Origin: Protea cynaroides
Lineage: Eukaryota; Streptophyta; Magnoliopsida; Proteales; Proteaceae
DNA length: 64,000 nucleotides
Assembly (NCBI GenBank): GCA_028583415.1
Contig: CM053266.1
Span: forward strand, 32,731,758 to 32,795,757
Direction: 5' to 3'
Shown: in pieces, positions 10,784-23,184 of the stretch
Position numbering within the stretch: position 1 is the first letter of the stretch
Layout of the letters: every line of letters starts with the position of its first letter
Translations under genes and position numbers: made by a program
Notes under the pieces: generated by a model
Databases searched by the model: none
Seen by the model: the letters and a program-made list of their open reading frames with translations, nothing else
Told to the model about the DNA's origin: nothing

Positions 10784-13623
10784 CTCCCCCTCAAGCTTAT
10801 AGAATGAAAAACACAAACAAGCTTGCCACATAGAGATGAAAACTAGTCCCGACCAAGAGGCTTTGTAAACACATCTACAAGTTGGAGTTGGCTTAGAACA
10901 TAAGATGTCTTAAGAAAACCATCTTGGATCTTATCACGAACGGGGTGATAATCAAGTTCTATGTGTTTAGTGCGCTTGTGAAAAACTAGATTAGAGGCAA
11001 TGCGAAGTGCAGCTTGATTGTCACAATAGAGGGTGGCAGTGGTGAAGTTGACACGAAGGTCATGAAGAAGATAACTAAGCCAAAGAAGTTCACAAGTAGC
11101 TGAAGCCATCGCACAATATTCGGCGGAGGAACGAGACACAGTAGGTTGTTTCTTGGATTTCCAAGAGACTAGTCTGGAGCCAAGAAAGGTGCAATAGCCT
11201 GTGGTTGAACGTCTCATCATGGGACAAGATGCTCAGTCAGAATCACAATATACATAAACTGTGAAGGAGCTAGTTGTTGAAAGAAGTATATCAGTGCCAG
11301 GAGATGAATTGTCATATTGAAGAACCCAAACTGTTGCATGCCAGTGAGGTTCTCTAGGAGCACTCATGAACTGGCTGAGAAAATTTACTACGTAAACTTT
11401 GTCAGGTCATGTGATGCTGAGATACAATAAACAACCAATCAATCATCGATATTGAGAAGGATTAGACATCAACGGGCCATCATCAAGATTGAGCTTCAGA
11501 TTTTGTTCTATTGGAAAATCACAAACACCCCCTTGCAAGTCGACGTCACGAATGATGTCCAAGGCATATTTTTTCTGAGAGAGGTCTATGTCGTGCTTCG
11601 AGCAAGTGACTTCAAGACCTAGAAAGAACTTGAGAATGCCAAGACCTTTGATATGAAATTTGGAGTGCAAGAATTTCTTGAGAAGTACAATGAAGGTATG
11701 ATCATCACCAGTAATGATAATATCATCAACCTAAACAAGGACTATAGTTACCAAGGTACCACGTTCAACTGTGAACAAGGAGTAGTCAGCCTTGGACTGA
11801 ATAAATCCGGCCTCCATGAGAGCAGTAGAAAATTTTACCAACCAATTTCGTAATGCTTGTTTAAGGCCATAAAGAGATTTGTTGAAACGACGCACACGTG
11901 TCTCCCCCTATTTAGAAAAATCAGGCGAAATCTGCATATATACTTCTTCGTGAAGATCACCATGAAGGAAGGCGCTATAGACATCTAGCTGATAGAGTGG
12001 CCAATTACGAATTGTAGCAACAACAAGAAAGCAATGAACAGTGACAAGCCTAGCAACAGGCACAAAGTCTCATTGAATTCAAGTCCTTCAACCTGTGTAT
12101 ATCCTTTGGCAACAAGACGGGCCTTGTACCTTTCAATAGTACCGTCAGAGCGATACTTGATCTTATAAACCCATTTGCATCCAATGGGTTTCTTGAGAGA
12201 TGGTAGAGTAGTCAAGGTCCATGTATTGTTGAGTTCAAGTGCTTTGATTTCTGCTGCCATGGCTTCTTTCCATACCGGATACTTGTTGGCTACAGTGAAA
12301 GAGATGGGTTCCGTTTCACGGGAAATGCTAACAAGGAAGGCTTTGTGAGAGGGACTAAAATGACTATAGGAAATTGAATAAGATAGGGTGGAAAAGGTAC
12401 CTGATCTGACCAAGATCATTGGGGGAGATGATGAACTGGCTTGAACGTGTGAACAACAGTAATCACTAAGGTGTGCAGTAGAACGGGTAGCACGAGAGGA
12501 ACGCCAAGGAGGATCAGGTAACGGTGGATTGTCTACTGGAGAGGTGGATGATGACGATGGAGAAGGTGTCGTGGTAGAATGTGGGATGGACTCTACGATG
12601 GAGTCAGGTATAGGGAAAGGCAACACCGTGTTAGATGGTTGGGAAGAAGAGCCTACATCAGTAGAAGCAAAAGAAAAAATATGCTCATGAAAAGTTGCAT
12701 CACGACTAGTAAAGTAGATGTCGCTGGAGAGATCAAAAAGGCGATATGCCTTCTGAACCGGGGAGTATCTCAAGAAAAGGCAACGCTTAGCATGAGGGCC
12801 AAATTTATCGTAATGAAGATGTGTGGTAGCTGCATAACAAAGACAACAAAAAATACGAAGGTGGTTATAGTTTGGTTATTTATTATGAAGGAATTGGAAG
12901 GGAGAAATTCCATTGACAAGAGAAGTTGGAATCCGATTTATTAAATATGTGGTAGTGAGAAGGCAGTCACCCCAAAAAAAAAAAGTAGGTTAGCTTCAAA
13001 AATAAGAGCACGAGCTAAAGAAAGAAGATGACGATGTTTGTGTTCAACGACTCCATTTTGCTGAGGAGTGTAAACAAAACTATGTTAATAAATAATGCCA
13101 TTGTCATTAAAAAAAGACTTCATGGTGGAAGAAAAAAATTTAGATTCATTATCAGAACGAATAATCTCAGAACGAATAATCTTGATGCAGCGATTAAATT
13201 GAGTTTTAACATAAGAATGAAAGTTAAGTAAAATCGAAAAACTTTCAGACTTAAAACGCATTAAATATGTCCAAGTGCATCGAGTAAAATCATCCTCAAT
13301 GGTTAAGAAAAAAAAGCACCATTACGTGTAGGAACAAAATATTTTTCCAAAATATTAATATGAATTAAAGCAAAAGGTTCAGTAGTACAAATAGAACTAG
13401 ATTAAAAAGGTAATCTAGATTGCTTAGCAAGATGACAAATATCACCAATATGTGAATTTTTATTTGAAGAAAACAGAGTTCGGTGCTCAATTTATTTAAT
13501 CGATCATGAGAGGGATGACCAAATCCCTTGTGCCATAAATCAAAGGATAAGGAATTAGATAAAAGATACGTGCAATAAGAATCCGCATCCAAGTAGTATA
13601 GTCCACCACGTTCAAGGCCCCGC
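10784..13623 (-). pseudogene. Copia pol remnant, unit 2 (integrase, RT, RNase H)
   Basis: Near-identical to 7006-10392 but without its two insertions. Right to left: pre-integrase (13592 downward, DLWHKGFGHPSHDRLNKLS), integrase core near 13300-13100, then a 262-aa frame 12773-11985 with the RVT_2 start (WTLTTLPSLKKPIGCKWVYK and RYKARLVAKGYTQVEG). After that come the second half of RT (11670-11443, LKFFLGLEVTCSKHDIDLSQ) and RNase H at 11220-10843 (STTGYCTFLGSRLVSWKSKK, TKHIELDYHPVRDK). Stops and frameshifts break it. It is continuous with the remaining 5' part of the element at 16262-17782 once the nested insertion 13624-16261 is set aside. Confidence 0.87.
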
Positions 13624-13946
13624 TGTTAAGATTGGGAGAGAATAAAACAAGAAGAGCTTAACATGGTTTAATACCGCATCGTGGGATGCCTATGTCCACA
13701 CCAGAGAAAGAGAGATTTATTTATTCTCAAGAAAAGTCTACAGATCTCCACCTGATAGAGTCTTCTACTCTGATAGTCTTACGTAAGATTTTTCTCACAT
13801 AGACAATATATAGGGATCCCTAAAAATCCTAATCCCCACACAATTACAAGTTTACCCCCCGTACATGTTATAGACCCAAACCCTAATACAAGTACAATCC
13901 CAATAATCGTGTGGATCCCACTTAATACAAGACACCAAACCCAACA
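13624..13946 (-). repeat. 3' LTR of the nested non-autonomous element
   Basis: 323 bp, minus orientation. Matched by 15940-16261, by the truncated copy 10393-10635, and in opposite orientation by 20303-20622. Confidence 0.85.
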
Positions 13947-15740
13947 AATCTCTACCAGGCTTGGATTCTACAAGCCACCTTGATGAAGAACCCATTGATG
14001 TTGATTCTGTAAATCTGTCTATGTCAAACAGTTACACGTAAATTGACGTAACTCACACCCCATCCGGGTGTCCCGCACAGCTCACCATCGTACAAGGTGA
14101 TGTGACTCTATCTCTCCCACTACCGTAGTATCACCAAAAAGATCACCGTCACTCACAGTCCTCCTGTAATTTTAGTTGTCGAGCCTCTCACCTCTACACC
14201 TCCAATGCAAACCTAGAGATCCGACTCCTTGTCCCAGCCTGTCAGTCCTACTTTGCCCCACGATGCGGCATAAATTGGCCATTACGCGCACCGTGCCAAG
14301 ATTCAAATGAGCCGTCAAATCTCGGGAAAAACCTCCCCGATCTGACCAGATCCATGAACCGCTGTCCTCACAGCCATCACACTAAAAGCCCCTAGAGCCT
14401 GCTCACCACCGTCATAGATCGACACTGCTAAATCCGCTCCAACTCCCACACGCAATAATGGATCTGACCCCTCTGCTCGACACACTATACCAGGCCTTAT
14501 CCAACCCAACAATACCCTCTACTGTATTCGTCGATCCGTTTGCAACCACTGATAACTCGAAACCAAGAGGCATCACTACTGCTGCCAATCCAGATCCTCC
14601 GACAAGCATCCCTCCAGATGATGCCGATACACCAGCCACTGGTAGAATACCTTGAACCTCCCCTTTCGTCTTCAATTTCGACAAAGAAAAAGAAAACTCC
14701 CATGGATCTGAAAAACCTCCCACCAATCCTTACTCTTTTTCTTTACTTTTTTTTTCTCACCTGAAAGTGAATCGTAGAAAACCCGGATTCGGCTCGTCTC
14801 AAGTTCATTTTGCACTTGAGGCTTTCCAATGATGGGTCGATGGCCGACATGTGGAGGCCATCAAATCCAACGGTCCTTCCTCTTCTCGCCCAACTCTTTT
14901 CTTCTCTCTTATTTCTCCGTCATATTTTTTCTCCCCTTCTTCTTTGTAATGTCTTCTTCTTTGCCGCAGAAAGCAGTTAGGAGATCTCTGATATCGGCTC
15001 TGGGTCGGCCGAGAACAATCCCGATCTACTACTGATTCCCTATCTATCTGCCTTTCGAATTGACACCCGACTGATCCTTTATGTTCCAATTTGCAGAAAA
15101 CTTTTCGCTCAGGATATATTGAGTTGAAATTTGAGCCCTCTTTCTGTCTTTTTTTTTTTCTGTCTTAACATCCATGGAATCAAATCGGGTATTTGATGGT
15201 GGAGAAGGAGATCTGTGGAGTTCAAATCTATGAAGTGTGGGACATAGAGGATATGGTTGGCGATGGGGTATGGAGACAATACCCATGTGGGGAAAAAAAT
15301 CTAGACTCCAAGAAATTGAGGGAAACTCTTAATGTGCTTCAGCTGCAACTTTTTTTTGTTGAGATTGAGAGGTCTTATGGGTTTGTTAATGGGAGGAAGA
15401 AGATTAATGGGTGTTTTAATGTCTTAATAACTTATGAAATGTGTTTGGGATTGAATTCAGAATACGTTACAGAGAAGGAGAGAAGAAATGCGACAGTGAA
15501 GAAGTAGGAGAGAATAATTGTTTTCACACACATCACGGCCTCAATCCCTCAAGTTCAAAATGAACTGGAGGAGATCAGCAAACCCACCTTGTTTTCTCAC
15601 TTTTTCAATCCTTTGAAAAACTAAAATAGAGATAAGAGAAAAAAAAATTCCTACTTACTTTTTTACTATTTTTTTTTATCTTTTTTTAACCGTTGGAAAC
15701 AACCCACTTTCTCCCACCTATGATTTCTACTTTTTCAATT

Positions 15741-15773
<33 letters not shown>

Positions 15774-15939
15774 ATCATGTAATGATGAAAAAGTGAAACT
15801 GAATTAAAAAAAAAAAAGTCAAGCCCCGTACGTACCTATTTTTTCATTATCCTTTTTTTTTCCTTCTTCATACCTTCCACGCATTCCCCAACTTTTTTTA
15901 GATCAGTGATCGATCTGTTGAACCTTAGCTCTGACACCA

Positions 15940-16261
15940 CTAATTTAGATTAGGATAGCATAAAACAAGAAGAATTTAGCATGGTTTAATACACCATTGT
16001 GGGATGCCTATGTTCATACCAAAAAAAATGATTTCTTTATTCCCAAGAAAAGTCTACAGATCTCTACCTGACAAAGTCTTCTACTCTAATAGTTTTACCT
16101 AGGATTTTTTCCATAGAGACAATATATAGGGATCCCTAGAAACCCTAATCCTCACACAATTATAAGTTTATCCTCATACATATAATAGACCCAACCCCTA
16201 ATACAAGTATAATCCTAATAACCGTGTGGATCCCACAGAATACGAGACACCAAACCCAACA
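15940..16261 (-). repeat. 5' LTR of the nested non-autonomous element
   Basis: 322 bp, followed on the minus strand by the primer site TGGTGTCAGAGC. Its terminal bases (AAATTAG) differ from the other LTR (CTTAACA), a sign of decay. Confidence 0.82.
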
Positions 16262-17679
16262 CCTGCCCAACCACCTTCCTAGTCGAGAGGTCCTGAAATA
16301 GGCAATACGACAGAAAAAAATAACAGAGCAATGGAGATCATGAGTGAGTTTTTTGACAGAAATAAGGTAATATTTAAATTCAGGCACACAAAGGAAATTA
16401 TGGAGTTGTAAAAATGGTGATAAGGGAACCATCCCACAACTAGAAATAGACACAAATTGATCATTGGGAACAACAACTATTTGAAAAGGTGAAGGAATAA
16501 AATTTTAAAGCAATGAACATGAGTAGCAAATATGATCTATAGCACCAGTATCAATAATCCAAGAAGTAGGAGTGAAAAGAAATAAAACTATTTGAAATAT
16601 CTGCAAGATTGGCACATGCAAGCTAAGTTACCTCGCCAAGTAAAAGAAGAAGGCGTTGGTATTGGTCAGCAGTAAGAGCCGGAGTAGAGCTACCATGAAT
16701 GGGTGCAACCTTGGAGTCAAAAGCAACAACTTGGCCCTCCGATTGATTGCGTTGGTGGATCCGATAGTGCACAGGATAACCTATTAGCTTGTAAGAAGAA
16801 GAATGATTGTGGCTAATTAGATTGCAGTTACTACATCGTTCCTTGGATTTGTTGGTAGGCGTGGCAGCATTGGCAGAAGGAGTTATGACCGGGAGAGACA
16901 ACAACGTCGAGTTGTCGAGATTGGACGTATTTGTATGCATCAAACGTTGGCTTTCATCTTGGAGGAGAAGTGAGTAAGCATGACCAATGTTCAGAAGATG
17001 ATCCATGAGAAGGATTTGACTACGAACATGAGAATAAATCTCATTGAGTCCCATGAGGAATTGCATGAGTTGACGTGGTTGAGCAGCTTTGAGGATTGCA
17101 CTACGGGCAGCACATGAAACATGCAGGAAGGTCCTTGTAAGTGGAAAGTTTGTCTCATAAACTCTTGAGATGATTGTAGTAGACCACAAGAGAATCATCG
17201 TTCTGATTAGAGGTGGCAAGAGCACGCTCCAAGTGAAAGATGCAAGGGACGTCGGATGGAGAGAACCGATCGCGAAGATCGGTCCATACAACGGCAACAG
17301 TGGCGGCATAGAGAACCGTATGGGCAAGATTGCGATGGATCAAATTGAGAAGCCAAGAAAGACTCATATTGTTGACGCACTGCCAAGAGGCGAACGACGA
17401 CGCGTTAGATGCAGGGCATGGGATGAAACCATCAACAAACCTGAGTTTGTTCCTTGCCGTTAAGGCCATCATCATGGCACGACTCCAAGTTGGATAGTTG
17501 TCGCCGGTGAGGAGGTGGGTGACTAACACGGTGTAGGGATTGTCAGAGGAGTGAAGGTAGAAAGGGTCCACGACAACATCGGTGGTGGTCGAAGGCAACG
17601 ACGATGATGAAGATGTAAAAGAAGTCATAACGATGGTGAGAAGAGTTAGAAAAAAGGACCTAACTTTGCTCTGATACAA
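16262..17679 (-). pseudogene. Copia gag and protease remnant (5' half of the minus-strand element)
   Basis: The gag frame starts near 17628 (MTSFTSSSSSLPSTTTD), with HLLTGDNYPTWSRAMMMAL, a typical copia gag N-terminus, and continues in a second frame 17327-16623. A knuckle-like CSNC..HNHSSSYKLIGYP follows near 16800; only part of the CCHC pattern is kept. The retropepsin active site WIIDTGAIDHIC is encoded around 16520-16565. A protease C-terminal stretch follows (LHNFLCVPEFKYYLISVKKL, 16400 region). At least one frameshift separates the two gag frames near 17160-17320. Confidence 0.82.
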
Positions 17680-17782
17680 TGTAGAATAGGAAAAAAGAAT
17701 TGGAATGGATTTGTATTCTCATTGAAAGTGTAAGAGTATAAATAGAATACAAATTTCCTAAGTTAGAGAAATAAGAATGAAA
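17680..17782 (-). repeat. 5' LTR remnant and primer site of the minus-strand copia element
   Basis: TGTAGAATAGG at 17680 begins about 100 bp matching 6759-6860. The adjoining GCTCTGATACAA (17668-17679) is the reverse complement of the primer site TTGTATCAGAGC. Beyond about 17782 the similarity to the other LTR stops, so this LTR is truncated. Confidence 0.8.
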
Positions 17783-17984
17783 TATATCACATTTTAACTC
17801 TTCTTTCTATTATATTCACAATTGTATGGCTTGCTCCTATATTGAAATATATCTAAAACCTAGGTCTGATACCTATTAAAATTTGTTTAGTCATTGCCTC
17901 TAATTTAAATTAGAATAAAAAATGATAGTATATGGAGACTAATATTCGAATTAGGCAATTTGGATGGCTAACATTTTTCCCAAA

Positions 17985-18116
17985 TTGTAATATGACACTT
18001 ACCCATTGTTTCTCTAGTTTGACCATAAGCCTTAATCCATTACGTGAGTCATTAGTATTTCTCAATTGAAAAATTATATATATAGGTCCTAGACCTTATC
18101 TAGGTGGCGACTCCAT
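17985..18116 (+). repeat. Gypsy-type 3' non-coding remnant
   Basis: Contains GTGAGTCATTAGT and then GGTCCTAGACCTTATCTAGG-TGGCGACTCC. The same blocks occur in order at about 63620-63690. The GGTGGCGACTCC motif is common near the 3' ends of large plant gypsy elements. No coding sequence is attached. Confidence 0.5.
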
Positions 18117-18359
18117 TTTCATTTTTTTCATTATATTTCAACCATTACAAATTTTTTCCTTACAACGATACATCTCATCACCTAATAGACTGACAAGATA
18201 TGGTTGATACTTATTTTCCAAATTAGGAAAGGCAGTTGACATTATAGGCCAAGATGGGATAGTTAAATAATGAGTATATTTTGGGCAAAAATTTTCCTAA
18301 TTTTCTATAAATAAATAAAAACAAAAATAAAAATAAATCAATTGAGAGATAAGTTTCTT

Positions 18360-18967
18360 GTGATGGTGGCTGTGGTACAGAAGAGATCCCGCGTGTGGAT
18401 TGAGTGATATTAGAATCTCATCTATCCATGTGGGGCCAACATCTCGCAACTAATGTTAAGGTTTTAAAACCAAACTCTATAAGTATACTGTCTTCCGTTA
18501 GAACCTTTAGTCTCTCGCTACTTGTGAATATCTGTGGTTGAGTGTATTCTTTTTCCCAAATCTGTTTCTTAGGATTTTGGTCTTTTTTGGATTAGTGTTT
18601 ATGTCTTCTCGATGATCTACGGAACTATTTTTAGGTCTTCGAATGGCGTTGATTACTAATTACCAGTTCTGTGGTGTAATCGTGTGGGTTCTGTGTATGA
18701 GACGGCGCTATATTTGGCAAATCTCTGTCTCTGCATAACCTTAAAAGCATTGCTCGTGTAAGGCCTCAGGTAGCAGATTTGGAGAAAATTATGTTCACTA
18801 TTCTTCTTTCTCTCCCTCAATTTATGTGTTTTGTCTCAATTTTAACTTGGAAAAAAAATGAGATTGTATGGAGCAGAAGGAAGTGATGATTCTTTCCCAA
18901 CTGCTCGACTTTGATGATATTGTGTTTTTTATATGGAATATATCCAAGCAAGGAATCTGATCTATCC
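18360..18967 (+). ncRNA. Diverged paralogue of the snoRNA locus (probably non-functional)
   Basis: The region aligns in order with 23680-24013: TACAGAAGAGATC (as TACGGAAGAGATC), an ACTCTATAAGTATACTG TATA-like block, TCTCTCGCTACTTGTGAAT, and then AAGTGATGATTCTTTCCCA..GCTCGACTTTGATGATAT..ATCTGATCTATCC. It keeps a box C (GTGATGA, 18883-18889) and a box D (CTGA, 18957-18960). The perfect closing stem of the other copy has decayed (5' AGAAGGAA against 3' TCTATCC). The telo-box is not preserved. Confidence 0.4.
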
Positions 18968-19092
18968 TATAATGCTCAATTAGTATCAGAGTCAAGATTC
19001 GATAGATCAAGAGCAGGATAGAGGAGCGTGGAAAGCATGAGGAAGAAGAAAAAGAAAAAAAAAAAGTTTTGAAAATCATGAAAGAATCAAGT

Positions 19093-19093
19093 T

Positions 19094-19124
<31 letters not shown>

Positions 19125-19128
19125 TTTT
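19093..19128. repeat. TTTA microsatellite
   Basis: About nine TTTA units in a row, within the truncated non-autonomous element. Confidence 0.9.
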
Positions 19129-20302
19129 GTCTCCGTTTCACGTTTTCAAGGTCACCAACTCATCATTAGGTTGAATTGAAAAGAAACAAAACATTAATCT
19201 CTTTTTTTATCATAATTACAAGAAGAGGCAATAAACAAAAAATAAAAAAAAAGGTTTGGTTTGCGTTTAACAAGGGATCAAAGAATCTTGTGGATTTGCA
19301 AAAAGTTGCGGTTAAATGGATTTTTATAGAAGAAGAACCCAGGGCACGATCGTTGCCGATCTGTTTTGTAGCTACCGATTGTCAGTTGCCGATGGTTGAG
19401 ATCTGGTTCCCTTTGGTGAGCAGTGTTGGGAGAGACCAGCAAGTGTCGACAACGAGGATTATCAGGTTAGGAGACTCTAACTAAGAAACGCCGACGGTGT
19501 GCGGTGCATGAGAAGGGCAACAAATATGTTCATGTACAGTCTCTACAACATAGTTACGATGAGGGTACAGGGCAGAATGGTGTTGTGAATATGGATGTTC
19601 ATCGCTTTGGATAGGCTGTTGGGCACATGACGATTGGTGTTGCAGGATCAAATAGTGATGTAGTTGGGGATCCAACAGATTGTGGATGCAGCAGGGGGTA
19701 TTGTTGGGTTGGATAAGGCCTGGTGTAGTGTGTCGAGTAGGGGGTTTGATACATTATTGCATGTGGGGGAGGGTTTCCCCAAGGTGGTTTTGGAGCAAGT
19801 TTCGTCAAAGGGCAGCCGCGGTAGAGGCCTGGTTACTGCTAGTCGAGCAGATGGTTAACGACGACTGGGAGATCCTGATCTAATTGATGGGGTGATGGCA
19901 GTTGTTCTTGGATCTGATTGGATTGGAGAGGTTTTTCCCTGAATCTGACAATTGGTTTAAATCCTGATACGGTGCTCATAATGTTTATGTCGATTCATTA
20001 GGCAAAGGAGGACTGGCTCGCTGGGGTGAGGAGTTGGATCTCTAGGTCTGCGCTGGAGGTGCAGAGGTAAGAGATTTGGATTCTAAGTGCAACTGGAGTT
20101 GTAGGAGGACTATGAGTGACGGTGATATTTCCAGTGATGTTGCAACAGCGGGAGAGGTGTAGTCACATCATACAGTACAACAGTGAGTGATACGAGACAC
20201 CCAAACGGGATGTGGGCTAGGTTTGACAGAGACAGATTTACAAAATCAACATCAACGGATTTTCTTTAAGGTGATTTGCAGAATCCAAGCCAGGTGGATA
20301 TT

Positions 20303-20622
20303 TGTTAAGTTTGGTGTCTTGTATTATGTGGGGTCCACATGGTTATTGGGTTTGTACTTATATTAGGGTTTTGGGTCTACTACATATACGGGGTAAATCA
20401 GTAATTATATGAGGATTAGGCTTTCTAGATTTTCCTATAAATTATTTATGTGTGGGAGAACCTAGGTAAGTCTAACAGAGGGGGAGGTTCTTTCTGGTAA
20501 AGAAAATCTGTAGACTGTTATTAGGATTGAAGGAAGTCACTTTTTTCTCTAGTAGATGTAGGCATCTCACAATGAGGTGTTGAACCACGTAAATCTTCTT
20601 GTTTGTTTCTCCAATTCTAACA
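20303..20622 (+). repeat. 3' LTR of the plus-strand non-autonomous relative
   Basis: 320 bp from TGTTAAGTTTGGTGTC to CCAATTCTAACA. It aligns end to end with the reverse complement of 13624-13946 but is clearly diverged. Confidence 0.75.
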
Positions 20623-20887
20623 AGGCTATGATAGGAAAAAAAAATCAGTTGAGTTGGGCTTGGATTCAGGTTTTTAGTAAAATCCCAAAACCTATCCAAG
20701 AACAAGCTTGGAAAAGTTAGGAAAAATCATGAATTTTATATGTATGTATGTATGTATTGACACCTTGTATGTATTGTGTAGTGTTACTAATGCATATGGT
20801 GGTGGAGTTTATTAGTTGATATATTCAAATTTTTAAAAATAAATAATAATATTAAATTTGTTTTAAGTTTTATGTGTTGGTTGTGAG

Positions 20888-21919
20888 CATAGTTATTTAA
20901 TTCGGATTCAAAAATTATTTGGAAGGAGAATAATTCGGAATGAGTTGTTTCGATAATTTAAAATTTTTTTATCAAAGATGTGGTCAAAAAACAGACTTAA
21001 AATAAAATTCCAATTCGGATCGGTTCGAGAATTATTCTTTCGCCAAAAAAAATAAATTCGGATGTTAATTTTTAGTATTTGGTGCTCTTATTTCACAATA
21101 TCAATCAATTATCATACCTACATAATATACAAATGATATTAGAATAATATTTAATTCATAAATAACAATATAATACATAATAGATAGGTATATGTGTATA
21201 AAGATGGATTTGTTAGATTTTATTACGATATATAATGTGGATCATTAGATTTTATTATGATTGCATTTCCAATTTAGTGGAGCTAATGTTCATAAAAATA
21301 AAAAAATTTCATAAATTCATCCAATCGTTCTCATGAAATCCATCTCTTTTTCATATTCATTAATTACTTCCTCATGGTTTATATTATAATATTTATTTTT
21401 AGACTCATATTTAATCCTAATTAAAAAAACACACAAAAGTAATGACTTGCTTTGTATTATGGTGTAATTTTTTATATTCATATTTAATTCTACATTGTTG
21501 AATGAAATTTATGATTTACTTTGTATTATGATTTGATTTTCATACTCATATTTATTCTTACATGGGAAAAAAAATGAAATTAATGTTCTGTTTTTATATT
21601 ATAACATGATTTTTAGACGTATAAGTAGTCTTAGATTGGAAAAGATGCAAATAGTTATGGTATTAAGTTTTTTTTTTATTTTTCCAGAAAAACTTTGTTT
21701 GAGAATGATAATTAAGGCATTAAGTCCTCTACTCGGATAATAATAGTTTTTTTAGTATAAAAATTATTATAATTCGAATTTACAAAAATTATTCGTGATA
21801 TTTATTTCTAGACAAAAAAATACAAAAAATTTTCAGAATCACTTAATATAATTCAAATTTGAGAGAATTATTCGTATTATTTGATTCAGAAGAATAATTC
21901 AGAGAATTAAATAACTGTG
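20888..21919. mobile_element. hAT-like non-autonomous element, 1032 bp
   Basis: The left terminus CATAGTTATTTAATTC and the right terminus (inverted CACAGTTATTTAATTC) differ at one of 16 positions. They are flanked by GTTGTGAG (20880-20887) and GTTGTAAG (21920-21927), an 8-bp duplication with one mismatch. Eight-base duplications and CA..TG ends fit the hAT superfamily. The interior is AT-rich and has no transposase. Confidence 0.68.
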
Positions 21920-22329
21920 GTTGTAAGATAGTATGTGGAACTTTAAATAGTTGTTGCTCCCACACATTTTTTTCATTTTCTAGGACAACAAAAGTTCAAC
22001 TTGAGAAAATGCTGTTATTTTCTTTCATTTAACTCCACTTCACTTCCTTACACTCTCATACACTTTTCAATTTCACTCTGTTAGAGTTCTATTATAATCA
22101 AACACATCTTTAATCTCATAGAGAAGAGAAGGTAGGACTTCCAACCACATACATGAGAATATTGTCAAAAAATAATCATTTGGATTAACCACATGTCAAA
22201 TTTTATTCATATTTATATTGTCAAACTCACTATTTTAGGAATTTTCACCCTTATTGTTTTTTAATGGTCAAACCGAAATTGTCCCTAACCCTAAATTGAA
22301 TCACCAACTAGTTGCTAGGACCCAACTAT

Positions 22330-22760
22330 TACCTCTCAGGACAGGATTTGGGGTTTTTTTTACAACCCGATGAAAAAAATGAAACCAAACCAGACCAATT
22401 AATAAGCCCAAACAAACTGGACCAATAAGGCTCAAACTAAACCAGCCCGATAATGGGCCGATAAACCAACACTTTATTAAATATGCATGTAGGAAACCAA
22501 CATCGAAACCAATCTAGCCTGATAATGGTCCAATAGAGCCCATTAATCCAACTTTTTTTTTTTACTACATATACATTCAGTAAACCGAAACCGAATCAAT
22601 TGCAAACCAATAAGAGTCCGCTAAGCTAGCCTGATAACAAACCAACATCAACCGAACACATTAATTAACGTGTACAGTGTAGCCCACCCCAACCTGAATA
22701 TGTTATGGGACATGTTTTCAGGTGTCCCTAAAAAGCTCAGCCCAAACCTGCCTGTTAACT
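22330..22760 (-). mobile_element. Dispersed repeat R, copy 2
   Basis: Rich in AACCGAAACCGA- and CCCGATAATGG-type blocks and ending in GGACATGTTTTCAGGTGTCC. It shares block order with 23185-23660 and, inverted, with the insertion at 8921-9337. There is no ORF. Exact ends were not resolved. Confidence 0.45.
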
Positions 22761-23184
22761 AAATATGTGATTATATAATTTAATTTAAACACAAAAGTTG
22801 ACACATCATCAATCTACAAGGCGCAACTAAATTGGTCACATATATGAATTATTTGACAACATTTGGTATGCATTCTCATAATGTCGAATGCACTCTTAAT
22901 AAATAATGAGGATGAATTACAGAACGTGACATTTCCATTTTGCGCTTAGAATGCAAAGGGAATAGATAACACATTCTAGAATTGATTGCATCTGGGTCAA
23001 AAGCCCATTATATGATTATTAAAATAATATTTGGAATGTATTCCCGTTCTGAATTATGGAATGGATTACAAGTGCCTTCAATCTTAGGATGTGGTTTTTA
23101 GCCCTTTGTGCGCTTTGAGTGTAAACAAATGGCGTAGTTCTATATGTCAAAATTGGATTCAAATCGAAAATCAGAATCGAACTA

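Larger units (their letters stand above)
13624..16261 (-). mobile_element. Non-autonomous LTR retrotransposon nested in the copia element
   Basis: A 2638-bp element with two LTRs of about 322 bp (13624-13946 and 15940-16261). Each reads TGTTGGGTTTGGTGTC on the minus strand at the outer 5' edge. Just inside the right LTR is a primer site TGGTGTCAGAGC (minus strand, near 15928-15939), one base different from the usual initiator tRNA-Met match. The flanks give a near-perfect 5-bp target duplication (CCCGC and CCTGC). The interior of about 2 kb has long T-runs and no recognisable gag or pol, so it is a LARD/TRIM-like element that depends on enzymes from elsewhere. It interrupts the host copia element between protease and integrase. 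Confidence 0.82.
18968..20622 (+). mobile_element. Truncated relative of the non-autonomous LTR element, plus strand
   Basis: Sequence around 19690-19740 (TTGTTGGGTTGGATAAGGCC and TGTAGTGTGTCGAGTAGG) matches the reverse complement of 14470-14520. The segment before 20303 (CAGATTTACAAAATCAACAT) matches 13990-14020 inverted. A 3' LTR follows at 20303-20622. Near 18985 ATTAGTATCAGAGTCAAG resembles the primer-site region of the intact element, but no 5' LTR is present, so the left end is uncertain. This copy faces the intact one at 13624-16261. Confidence 0.62.

Noticed and set aside
14315..15089. Overlapping frames of 60-104 codons inside the nested non-autonomous element
   Set aside because: Frames lie on both strands, are not conserved in the diverged copy at 19190-20302, and match no gag or pol domain.
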